Below, one piece after another: positions 1-5,792 of a DNA stretch of 6,280 bases. The translations under genes and the position numbers were made by a program. This DNA is from Spirochaetota bacterium (GTDB lineage: Bacteria > Spirochaetota > Spirochaetia > DSM-27196 > PWMO01), in contig JAAAOH010000358.1 in NCBI GenBank assembly GCA_009908925.1, positions 1-6,280 on the forward strand, written 5' to 3'. Under the pieces are notes generated by a model. It was not told the origin of the DNA, searched no databases, and saw only the letters and a program-made list of their open reading frames with translations. Position 1 is the first letter of the stretch. Each line of letters starts with the position of its first letter.

Positions 1-150
1 GCTCAGAGGCAGAAACTTCTGGTATGCATGCCATTCGGGGCGATCGCTGTAGCGTGGATGGCGGGGTTTATTTGCCATGCGTGCTCCACCGTCAGGTATA
101 GCAACGGCTGGCCGGTACTGCAATACCGAGCTCCCGGAAAAGACACTCGC
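1..150. other. Leading stretch with no recognised gene
   Basis: I see no recognisable gene, RNA or mobile element here. The frame of the first gene is open back to base 1, but the translated stretch resembles nothing I know and lies upstream of the promoter and ribosome binding site of that gene. It is more likely intergenic, or the tail of something outside the window. Confidence 0.5.
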
Positions 151-179
151 TTGACTGCAACCGGCTACCGCGTTATTAT
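151..179 (+). promoter_or_regulatory. Sigma-70 type promoter of the copper operon
   Basis: A -35 box TTGACT (151-156, 5 of 6 consensus bases) and a -10 box TATTAT (174-179, 5 of 6) are separated by the optimal 17 bp. Transcription should start near 185-187, inside the inverted repeat that follows. The position, about 35-45 bp upstream of a strong Shine-Dalgarno site, makes this the likely operon promoter. It was predicted by eye only. Confidence 0.75.
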
Positions 180-183
180 GTCA

Positions 184-202
184 TATACCCTACCGGGGTA
201 TA
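184..202. promoter_or_regulatory. CsoR-type operator (inverted repeat)
   Basis: The sequence TATACCCTACCGGGGTATA is a perfect inverted repeat with 7-bp arms (TATACCC / GGGTATA) and a 5-bp centre. CsoR/RcnR-family repressors are known to bind such G/C-tract pseudo-palindromes flanked by A/T. It covers the predicted transcription start just after the -10 box, where a bound repressor would block initiation. A csoR gene lies in the same operon, so autorepression relieved by Cu(I) is the natural inference. Confidence 0.8.
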
Positions 203-208
203 GTAACC

Positions 209-214
209 AGGAGG
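209..214 (+). promoter_or_regulatory. Shine-Dalgarno site AGGAGG that fixes the start of the first gene
   Basis: A full consensus AGGAGG sits 5 nt before the ATG at 220. It decides between this start and an in-frame ATG far upstream at 28, which has no comparable site and would place the promoter and operator inside the coding region. Confidence 0.85.
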
Positions 215-219
215 CCGCA

Positions 220-807
220 ATGCGACGAACATACATACCAATCATACTGACCGCCCTGCTTCTGACCGTTTTCATCTCCGCTCCGATTCTCGCGGACGCA
301 GTCGATCACCACGATCTCTCGGTCGAGGATGCCGTCGGGCAGATCCGGGACGAGCTCGAGCTCTCGGCGGAGGAACCGATAGACCCCGACCGCGTGCCAC
401 CGGAGATGCTCGAGCTACTCGGCGATGCCGTTATGGCCGAGATGGCGGTGACGGAGGCCCAGCACCAGTGGATGGACACCATGATGGGCGGGGAAGGCTC
501 GGAGAGCCTGGCCTCGACACACCGGTGGATGGGCTATCGCTACCTCACCGGCGGCTACGGCGGCGGCTTCGGCCCCGGAGGCGCCCCCGGCTCGCGCGGC
601 GCGTGGGGTCCCGGCCGGCGCGGCGGCATGCACGGCGGGATGATGGGCCCGGGCATGATGGGCCGGTGGGGCATGATGGGGAACCCGGAGTGGGGATCCT
701 CACCTGACGCCTACGATTCCCCCGAAGAGATCGCCCGCCGCCGCTACGCGCAGGGAAAGATCACCCGGGACGAGTTCCGCGAAATAATGGATGAGCTCGA
801 GAGATGA
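220..807 (+). CDS. Secreted Met/His-rich SHOCT-domain protein, probable extracytoplasmic copper-binding protein
   Basis: This 195-residue protein starts with a Sec-type signal peptide: two arginines, then a hydrophobic core (about residues 5-24), with an Ala-Asp-Ala cleavage-like site near 25-27. An acidic helical segment follows (30-80), then a region with His, Trp and Met (82-110, including MMGGEGSESL), a Gly/Pro-rich linker (111-136), and a Met-rich cluster at 137-153 with repeated GMM motifs and one His. Residues 166-193 match the SHOCT short C-terminal domain (DSPEEIARRRYAQGKITRDE). Met-rich clusters commonly bind Cu(I) in periplasmic copper proteins. The gene is the first after a CsoR-type operator and overlaps csoR by 4 nt, so a role in copper binding or buffering outside the membrane is inferred. 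SHOCT domains have no settled biochemical role, and no named orthologue is recognised. Confidence 0.8.
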   Translation: MRRTYIPIILTALLLTVFISAPILADAVDHHDLSVEDAVGQIRDELELSAEEPIDPDRVPPEMLELLGDAVMAEMAVTEAQHQWMDTMMGGEGSESLASTHRWMGYRYLTGGYGGGFGPGGAPGSRGAWGPGRRGGMHGGMMGPGMMGRWGMMGNPEWGSSPDAYDSPEEIARRRYAQGKITRDEFREIMDELER

Positions 808-1088
808 TGGACGAGACGCAGAAAGAGAAAGTGGCCGCGCGACTGCGGCGTATCGAGGGACAGATCGGCGGTATCCGCAAGATGATCGAGGATGACCGCT
901 ACTGCATCGACATTCTCACCCAGACGAGCGCGGTGGTATCGGCCCTGCGCGGGGTCGAGGATCTGGTCATGCAGAACCACCTCAACACCTGCGTGGTCGA
1001 CGCCATAAAGAGCGACGACGAGAGCGAGAAGCAGCAGAAGCTCGACGAGGTAATGGACGTTATCGGCAAGTTTCGCCGACACGGCTAG
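804..1088 (+). CDS. csoR: CsoR-family copper-sensing transcriptional repressor
   Basis: This 94-residue all-helical protein belongs to the CsoR/RcnR (DUF156) family, shown by RLRRIEGQIGGIRKMIEDDRYC near the N-terminus and the conserved second helix. Cys34, His59 and Cys63 have the same spacing as the Cu(I) ligands Cys36, His61 and Cys65 of M. tuberculosis CsoR, and Tyr33 matches the conserved second-shell tyrosine. This set separates Cu sensors from RcnR (Ni/Co), FrmR (formaldehyde) and CstR (persulfide). In the family, apo-protein binds operator DNA and Cu(I) releases it. The start codon overlaps the preceding stop (ATGA), suggesting translational coupling. A second ATG directly follows, so the protein may be one residue shorter. 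Its likely target is the inverted repeat at 184-202. Confidence 0.93.
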   Translation: MMDETQKEKVAARLRRIEGQIGGIRKMIEDDRYCIDILTQTSAVVSALRGVEDLVMQNHLNTCVVDAIKSDDESEKQQKLDEVMDVIGKFRRHG

Positions 1089-1102
1089 AACCGACGCGAG
1101 CA

Positions 1103-1108
1103 GAGGAG
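1103..1108 (+). promoter_or_regulatory. Shine-Dalgarno site of copA
   Basis: GAGGAG lies 7 nt before the ATG at 1116 in the 27-nt gap after csoR. It supports this start and independent ribosome loading on copA. No promoter or second CsoR-like operator is visible in this gap, so copA should be read from the upstream promoter. Confidence 0.75.
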
Positions 1109-1115
1109 CATATAC

Positions 1116-3689
1116 ATGGACCAGGACACGAAACAGGTTGCCACGAAGCAACTGGAGATAGAGGGCATGCACTGCGCGAGTTGCGTGCAGGCCGTGGAGA
1201 AATCACTGAAGAACCTCGACGGGGTCGGGAACGCCTCGGTAAACCTTGCCACCGAGAGCGCAACGGTGGAGTTCGACCCGTCACAGGTTGATGTGGAACG
1301 CCTGCGCAAGGCGGTCTCCGACGCCGGATATGAGGCAAGCGAGCGAGGCCGAAGCACCACGCTGCGCATAGACGGCATGCATTGCGCGAGCTGCGTGGCG
1401 GCGGTGGAAAAATCGCTGAAGACGGTGCCGGGTGTGAAAACGGCATCCGTCAATCTTGCAACCGAGAGCGCCACGGTGAGCTACGACGACGGCAGCGTGG
1501 CCGTCGATGACCTCTCGGCCGCGGTCGACCGCGCCGGGTACCAGGTCGTCTCCGAGAGCGAGGCCGCGGCGCGTGACATGGATGCCGAGCTCGAGAAGGA
1601 CGAGGCCAAGATCTCCGACGCCCGCAGGCGCATGTGGACCGCGTGGGGCGTCACCATTCCCATCATCCTCTGGATGCTCCCGGAGATGATCGCCGGCTAC
1701 ATGTTCCTCGGCGAGATCGGCCACAGTCTCGGCATGCTTCTCCTCGGAGCGGCCGCCGTCTTCATCCCGGGCTTCCCCACCATCAGGAGCGCCTGGAAGA
1801 GCGCGACTCATCTGGCGCCCAACATGGACGTCCTCATCGCGATGGGGACCATCGCTTCACTTGCGACCGGCGTTGTTGCGGTGCTTCACAGCTTCGGCCT
1901 CGCGCCGTCGTTTGCGAGCTTCGCCGGCGTCGCCGGTATGATAATGGCCTTCCACCTCACCGGCCGCTACATAGAAACCAAGGCCAAGGGCCGTGCGTCC
2001 CAGGCCATCAAGCAGCTTCTAACCCTCGAAGCCAAAGAGGCGACGGTAATCCGCGACGGCGAGGAAGTCACCGTCCCCGTCTCTTCGCTCCAGATAGACG
2101 ACGTGATGGTCGTCCGCCCGGGCGAGAAGGTGCCGACCGACGGCGTCGTCGTCTCAGGGGAAAGCAGCCTCGACGAATCCCTTGCCACCGGCGAGTCCAT
2201 GCCCGTCGACAAGAAGGAAGGTGATGAGGTCATCGGGGCCACGATGAACCAGCAGGGAATGATTCGGGTACGGGCGACCCGGGTGGGGAGCGACACCTTC
2301 CTCAGCCAGGTGATCCGCATGGTCGAGGAGGCTCAGGGCTCGAAGATCCCCATCCAGGCCCTCGCGGACCGCATCACCGGCATTTTCGTGCCTATCATCA
2401 TTGCGCTCGCCGCCGCAACCCTCGGCGCCTGGCTCCTCTTCCCGGAGTTCTTCGGTGGCATCGCCGCCGCGGCCGGGCAATTCCTTCCATGGGTGAATCC
2501 CGGCATGGGCGCAGGCGCCCTCGCCCTCTACGCAACCATCGCGGTACTCGTTATCGCCTGTCCCTGCGCCCTCGGGCTTGCAACCCCCACTGCCCTCATG
2601 GTGGGCTCGGGGATGGGCGCGCAGAACGGCGTGCTCATTCGAAAGGGCGCGGCCATCCAGACCCTGAAGGACGTGACTACCATCGTCCTCGACAAGACCG
2701 GCACCATCACCGAGGGAAAGCCGCGGGTGACCGAGGTGATTGCCGCGGCCGACACCGCGGGTGACGGCCGGGTGGCGGGCGGAGCCGGCGCGGCAGACCC
2801 CGACAGCGCGGCCACCGGTAGCGCCGCGCGAGAAGTTCTCGCTGCCGCGGCGGCCGCAGAGCTCGGCTCGGAGCACCCCCTCGGCCGCGCGGTCGTCGCG
2901 CATGCCCGCGAAGAGGGCATCGAGGTGGCAGAGGCACGCGGATTCGAGGCCGTCACCGGCCACGGCATCCGGGCGAACGTGGCGGGAAGTCAGATCATGG
3001 TGGGCAGCGTTGAGCTCCTTGCCGACAGTGAGATCGAGCTCTCCGAGGCACTCGCCGGGCGCAAGCAGACCCTCGAGGCGGAGGCAAAGACGGTGATGGT
3101 CGTCACCCGTGACGGCGCCGCACTCGGGCTCGTGGCGGTCGCGGACACCGTCAAGTCCGACAGTCTCGAGGCGGTGGCCGCACTCCGCAAGCTGGGCTTC
3201 GAAACGGCGATGATCACCGGCGACAACGAGCGCACCGCCCGCGCCATAGCCGACCAGGTCGGCATAGACCGCGTGCTCGCCGAGGTCCTCCCCGACCGAA
3301 AGGCCGCCGAGGTACGCCGGCTTCAGGACGAGGGCCGGATGGTGGCCATGGTGGGCGACGGCATAAACGACGCCCCTGCGCTCACCCAGGCCGACGTCGG
3401 CATCGCAATCGGTACCGGCACCGACGTTGCCATCGAGTCGGGAGACATCGTGCTGGTGAAGGGAGACCTCTCGGCGGTCGTGAGAGCGGTCAAGCTCTCC
3501 CGCGCCACCTTCACCAAGATCCGGCAGAACCTCTTCTGGGCTTTCTTCTACAATGTGGTGATGATTCCGCTCGCGGTCATCGGCGTGATGCACCCGGTGC
3601 TCGCAGAGATCGCCATGGCCTTCAGCTCGATCAACGTGGTGACGAACTCCCGGCGCCTGCAGAAAGCGGACATCAGCCCGGCGGCGTAA
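1116..3689 (+). CDS. copA: Cu+-exporting P1B-1-type ATPase CopA
   Basis: This 857-residue inner-membrane pump uses ATP to export Cu(I) from the cytoplasm. Two HMA metal-binding domains carry GMHCASC (Cys20/Cys23 and Cys90/Cys93). About eight membrane helices follow, at roughly 174-195, 203-220, 237-260, 265-283, 421-443, 466-493, 803-826 and 827-842. The actuator TGES is at 358-361, the intramembrane CPC at 482-484, the phosphorylation motif DKTGT starts at Asp526, the nucleotide-domain His-Pro is at 587-588, and GDGIND spans 747-752. Tyr812-Asn813 in helix 7 and Met834 with Ser837-Ser838 in helix 8 complete the Cu+ (P1B-1) signature, which argues against Zn/Cd/Pb or Co pumps. A Gly/Ala/Asp-rich stretch (about 544-572), probably a flexible insertion, separates the phosphorylation site from the nucleotide domain. 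The gene sits 27 nt after csoR and should share its copper control. Confidence 0.97.
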   Translation: MDQDTKQVATKQLEIEGMHCASCVQAVEKSLKNLDGVGNASVNLATESATVEFDPSQVDVERLRKAVSDAGYEASERGRSTTLRIDGMHCASCVAAVEKSLKTVPGVKTASVNLATESATVSYDDGSVAVDDLSAAVDRAGYQVVSESEAAARDMDAELEKDEAKISDARRRMWTAWGVTIPIILWMLPEMIAGYMFLGEIGHSLGMLLLGAAAVFIPGFPTIRSAWKSATHLAPNMDVLIAMGTIASLATGVVAVLHSFGLAPSFASFAGVAGMIMAFHLTGRYIETKAKGRASQAIKQLLTLEAKEATVIRDGEEVTVPVSSLQIDDVMVVRPGEKVPTDGVVVSGESSLDESLATGESMPVDKKEGDEVIGATMNQQGMIRVRATRVGSDTFLSQVIRMVEEAQGSKIPIQALADRITGIFVPIIIALAAATLGAWLLFPEFFGGIAAAAGQFLPWVNPGMGAGALALYATIAVLVIACPCALGLATPTALMVGSGMGAQNGVLIRKGAAIQTLKDVTTIVLDKTGTITEGKPRVTEVIAAADTAGDGRVAGGAGAADPDSAATGSAAREVLAAAAAAELGSEHPLGRAVVAHAREEGIEVAEARGFEAVTGHGIRANVAGSQIMVGSVELLADSEIELSEALAGRKQTLEAEAKTVMVVTRDGAALGLVAVADTVKSDSLEAVAALRKLGFETAMITGDNERTARAIADQVGIDRVLAEVLPDRKAAEVRRLQDEGRMVAMVGDGINDAPALTQADVGIAIGTGTDVAIESGDIVLVKGDLSAVVRAVKLSRATFTKIRQNLFWAFFYNVVMIPLAVIGVMHPVLAEIAMAFSSINVVTNSRRLQKADISPAA
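1152..1487 (+). repeat. Tandem pair of nearly identical HMA-domain modules inside copA
   Basis: Residues 13-54 (bases 1152-1277) and 83-124 (bases 1362-1487) of CopA align without gaps at an exact 70-residue offset. About 32 of 42 residues are identical, including GMHCASCV, AVEKSLK and SVNLATESATV. Parts of the DNA match closely too, for example around the ACCGAGAGCG segments. This suggests internal duplication, or later gene conversion, of the copper-binding domain. Confidence 0.8.
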
Positions 3690-3698
3690 GCCGCCGGG
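3677..3698 (+). terminator. Hairpin with GUAA tetraloop spanning the copA stop codon
   Basis: CCCGGCGGC (3677-3685) and GCCGCCGGG (3690-3698) form a perfect 9-bp all-GC stem closing the loop GTAA, a GNRA-type tetraloop that contains the TAA stop codon of copA. No T-run follows, so it is not a classical intrinsic terminator. It could stabilise the 3' end of the mRNA or help termination. Confidence 0.5.
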
Positions 3699-3702
3699 GC
3701 CG

Positions 3703-3768
3703 CGGGCCGTCTGTCGCCGGGTGCCGGGGGCGACGGCCCGGTCACCGCGGGCCGCGGGTTCAGCCCGC
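3703..3768 (+). terminator. Cluster of GC-rich hairpins after copA
   Basis: CGGGCCGTC (3703-3711) pairs perfectly with GACGGCCCG (3732-3740). An alternative inner pairing, GTCGCC (3713-3718) with GGCGAC (3729-3734), competes for the same bases. A further hairpin, GCGGG-TTCAG-CCCGC, lies at 3754-3768. None is followed by a T-tract. Their position between the copper operon and the next transcription unit suggests a boundary function, but termination is inferred only. Confidence 0.4.
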
Positions 3769-3800
3769 TTGCTGAGGGCCGTCACCCGGCAGGCGGTACG

Positions 3801-3816
3801 ATATGGGCACCCATAT
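3801..3816. promoter_or_regulatory. Palindrome upstream of vapB, possible autoregulatory operator
   Basis: ATATGGG-CA-CCCATAT is a perfect 7-bp inverted repeat with a 2-bp centre, about 40 bp upstream of vapB. VapBC complexes usually repress their own promoter through palindromes bound by the ribbon-helix-helix antitoxin. Location and symmetry fit such a role; binding is not shown by the sequence. Confidence 0.5.
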
Positions 3817-3821
3817 TAAAC

Positions 3822-3850
3822 TGTACACCTAACCTTATTTGCGGTAATAT
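3822..3850 (+). promoter_or_regulatory. Possible vapBC promoter giving a leaderless or near-leaderless transcript
   Basis: TGTACA (3822-3827, 4 of 6 matches to the -35 consensus) and TAATAT (3845-3850) are 17 bp apart. The predicted start falls at or next to the vapB ATG at 3857. No Shine-Dalgarno sequence precedes that ATG, which agrees with leaderless initiation. The -35 match is weak. Confidence 0.4.
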
Positions 3851-3856
3851 GAGTGC

Positions 3857-4105
3857 ATGAAGACGACGGTCGAATTGAGTGACGCTCTCCTCTCCGAGCT
3901 CAAAAAGCAGGCGCGTAAGCAGGAGACCACCATGAAGGAGCTCATGGAGACGGCCATACGGCGCTACCTCGAGGGAACGCACTCCGCCGGCCGCGGCTAT
4001 CACTTCGAGAATCATTCGTTCAGGGGAAACGGGGTCTGCGAGGGAGTCGAGGAAGGCTCCTGGGAGCAGATACGAGGGATGATCTACGAGGGGCGCGGCG
4101 GGTGA
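3857..4105 (+). CDS. vapB: VapB-family ribbon-helix-helix antitoxin
   Basis: This 82-residue protein has an N-terminal ribbon-helix-helix DNA-binding fold (about residues 1-38: TTVELSDALLSELKKQA, then a Met/Glu helix). A C-terminal tail (about 47-82) carries the FRGNGV and WEQIRGMIYEGRGG elements, typical of the segment with which antitoxins of this class (DUF2191-like) wrap and inhibit the partner PIN toxin. It should neutralise the downstream toxin and, as a dimer or complex, bind the upstream palindrome. Its stop overlaps the toxin's GTG start by 4 nt, the usual coupled arrangement that keeps antitoxin in excess. The ATG was chosen because the ribbon strand starts right after it; there is no clear ribosome binding site. 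Confidence 0.88.
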   Translation: MKTTVELSDALLSELKKQARKQETTMKELMETAIRRYLEGTHSAGRGYHFENHSFRGNGVCEGVEEGSWEQIRGMIYEGRGG

Positions 4106-4539
4106 TAGCGGTCGATACCAATATTCTGGTCTACTCCCACCGTGAAGACTCCTCCTTCCACGAGGCTGCTTTGGAGGCGGTTCGGGGCCTCGCCGAGTCG
4201 ACCTCGCTGTGGGCGATTCCCTGGCCCGTCATACACGAGTTCCTGGCGGTGGTGACCCACCCTCACATCTACTCGCCGCCGACTCCCCTCGATGACGCGC
4301 TGCTGCAGGTGCGTCGCTGGATGGAAAGCCCGTCTTTCTCCGCGATTGCGGAAGCCGGCCCGATCTACTTCGATTACCTCGAGCACGTTCTCGGCGCAGC
4401 ACACGCCGTGGGTCCACGGGTTCACGATGCACGAATTATCGGCATCTGTCTGGCACATGGTGTGGAAGAGCTCTGGTCGGCCGACAGGGATTTCTCCCGC
4501 TTCCCCGGACTGAAGCTCCGAAACCCGCTGGTTGCCTGA
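4102..4539 (+). CDS. vapC: VapC-family PIN-domain toxin ribonuclease
   Basis: This 145-residue protein is a single PIN domain, a Mg2+/Mn2+-dependent endoribonuclease that in VapC toxins cleaves tRNA or rRNA and stops translation. The acidic active-site residues are present: Asp5 in VDTN, Glu46 in HEF, Asp109 in HDARI, and Asp128/Asp130 in SADRDF. The toxin therefore looks intact. The start is GTG at 4102 within the antitoxin stop (GTGA), preceded by GAGGGG about 8 nt upstream. The PIN motif starts immediately, so no upstream start is possible. The gene converges on the ychF-like gene with only 14 bp between their stop codons. The RNA target cannot be read from sequence. Confidence 0.92.
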   Translation: MIAVDTNILVYSHREDSSFHEAALEAVRGLAESTSLWAIPWPVIHEFLAVVTHPHIYSPPTPLDDALLQVRRWMESPSFSAIAEAGPIYFDYLEHVLGAAHAVGPRVHDARIIGICLAHGVEELWSADRDFSRFPGLKLRNPLVA

Positions 4540-4553
4540 AGGTCCCGCGACGG

Positions 4554-5648
4554 CTACACGTTAAACCGGATGTTGAGAATATCGCCGTCCTTGACGCGAT
4601 ATTCCTTCCCCTCGAGGCGAAAGAGGCCCTTCTGCTTGACCGCGGCCTCCGAGCCGGCGCTCATGAGGTCTTCGTAGTTGAAGCACTCCGCGCGGATGAA
4701 GCCTTTGGCAAGGTCCGAATGTATGGTGCCGGCAGCGGCCTGGGCGTTCTCGCCGTCGCGGATCGTCCAGGCGCGCACCTCGTCCTCGCCCACGGTGAAG
4801 AAGCTGATGTAGCCGAGCATGCGATAGGCGAAGCGCGTAAGGCGGTTTCGGGCGGACTCGGTAATGCCGATGTCCTCCATGAACGCCGCCGCATCGTCAG
4901 GATCCATCCGGGAGAGCTCCATCTCGAAATTCCCGGCAAACTCGATGGCCGGGTAGCGCGCGCCGAGCCGCTCGAGCAGTTCCTCGTTTCTACCGTAGTT
5001 CTCCTCGCTCGAGTTGAGCACGAGGAGCACCTGCTTGGCGGTGAGAAAACGAAACCCGCTTATGATCTGGCGGTCCTCCGCGGTAAGCTCGAGCTCGCGC
5101 ACGACGCCGCCTGAGTCGAGCTGATCCACGACGCGCTGCATCACCTTCTCTTCCGCCTGCGAGGCGGAGGTTTTCTTCCCGCGTGCATGGTCGCTCTTGA
5201 TGCGCTCGAGGCGACGCTCGGCGACGACCTGGTCTGCAAGGATGAGCTCGGTCTGGATGGTATCGAGGTCCCGCTCGGCATCCGGCGCGCCGTAGGTTGC
5301 GTCCACGGTGGGGTTACTGAAGTTTCGAAGCACCAGCAAAAGCGCATCGGCGCTTCGCACCATTGTGATGCCCTCACCGGAGAAGATGCCGCCGCCCTCG
5401 CCTGCCGACTCGTCACTCGGAGCCCCGCCACCGACAAAATCGATGAACTCCGTCACGGCATAGATCGTCTTCTTCGGCTGATACATGCGCGAGAGCTCGT
5501 CCACGCGCGGATCACCAACATCGACTACGGCAACATTGGGCTCAACTCTGCTCGAGGTGTATTCAGCCACCTCGGCTTGCTGCCCGGTGAGGGCGTTAAA
5601 GATGGTGGTCTTGCCCGCTTTCGGCAGGCCGATTATTCCGATATTCAT
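4554..5648 (-). CDS. Divergent YchF/OLA1-family P-loop NTPase (DUF933/TGS)
   Basis: This 364-residue protein matches the length of YchF (363 in E. coli), a ribosome-associated ATPase of the Obg-related GTPase group. The start is the ATG leading directly into MNIGIIGLPKAGKTTIFNAL; the reading frame stays open 40 codons further upstream, but that part lacks family similarity. The P-loop is Gly7 to Thr14, a DxxG-like G3 is at 70-73, and Asn212-Ser-Ser-Glu215 fits the NxxE motif linked to ATP preference. A coiled-coil-forming region covers about 130-200 and the TGS/DUF933 domain 280-364 (VRAWTIRDGE, GTIHSDLAKGFIRAE, DGDILNIRFNV). Canonical YchF has NVGKST in the P-loop and AGLVKGASKGEG in switch II; both differ here. 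The position aligning with catalytic His114 is Ala117. It is probably a paralogue. No Shine-Dalgarno site is visible. Confidence 0.87.
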   Translation of the reverse strand: MNIGIIGLPKAGKTTIFNALTGQQAEVAEYTSSRVEPNVAVVDVGDPRVDELSRMYQPKKTIYAVTEFIDFVGGGAPSDESAGEGGGIFSGEGITMVRSADALLLVLRNFSNPTVDATYGAPDAERDLDTIQTELILADQVVAERRLERIKSDHARGKKTSASQAEEKVMQRVVDQLDSGGVVRELELTAEDRQIISGFRFLTAKQVLLVLNSSEENYGRNEELLERLGARYPAIEFAGNFEMELSRMDPDDAAAFMEDIGITESARNRLTRFAYRMLGYISFFTVGEDEVRAWTIRDGENAQAAAGTIHSDLAKGFIRAECFNYEDLMSAGSEAAVKQKGLFRLEGKEYRVKDGDILNIRFNV

Positions 5649-5744
5649 GTGGTGCCAGTATGCCCAAATCGCGGGGGACAGCGCAACGGGCCGGCGACAC
5701 GCAACGGTCACGGGACGCAGGCTGCGGGAGGGTTGCAGCAAGGC

Positions 5745-5773
5745 TTGCATCAGGCGACATCGATGCATATGTT
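5745..5773 (+). promoter_or_regulatory. Possible promoter of the Uma2-like gene
   Basis: TTGCAT (5745-5750) and TATGTT (5768-5773) are 17 bp apart, each with 4 of 6 consensus bases. Start would be near 5780, just before the AAGGGGGAA ribosome binding region (5782-5790). An inverted repeat TGCATC (5746-5751) / GATGCA (5762-5767) lies within it and could be an operator. The evidence is weak. Confidence 0.3.
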
Positions 5774-5792
5774 AGAGGAGCAAGGGGGAATT

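Noticed and set aside
95..127. GGTAT ... ATACC pair as a second CsoR-like operator
   Set aside because: The arms are only 5 bp, 23 bp apart, and lack the G/C tracts seen in the operator at 184-202.
28..219. In-frame upstream extension of the SHOCT protein starting at ATG 28
   Set aside because: It lacks a ribosome binding site, would contain the promoter and operator, and would bury the signal peptide. The ATG at 220 has AGGAGG at ideal spacing.
2154..3785. Long 543-codon open frame on the minus strand opposite copA
   Set aside because: It is a shadow of the copA reading frame in GC-rich DNA, with His/Arg/Gly-rich low-information translation and no recognisable domain.
5657..5686. Possible promoter for the ychF-like gene on the minus strand (TTGCGC, 18 bp, CATACT)
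   Set aside because: Both boxes are weak matches, and the implied start would fall about at the ATG; not strong enough to list as a feature.
5649..5768. Forty-codon N-terminal extension of the YchF-like protein
   Set aside because: YchF proteins begin right at the strand leading to the P-loop, and the extra residues show no family similarity.
5187..5792. Plus-strand open frame running through the ychF-like gene into the Uma2 start
   Set aside because: Most of it is antisense to a well-supported gene. Only the last 23 codons, from ATG 5793, resemble a real protein.
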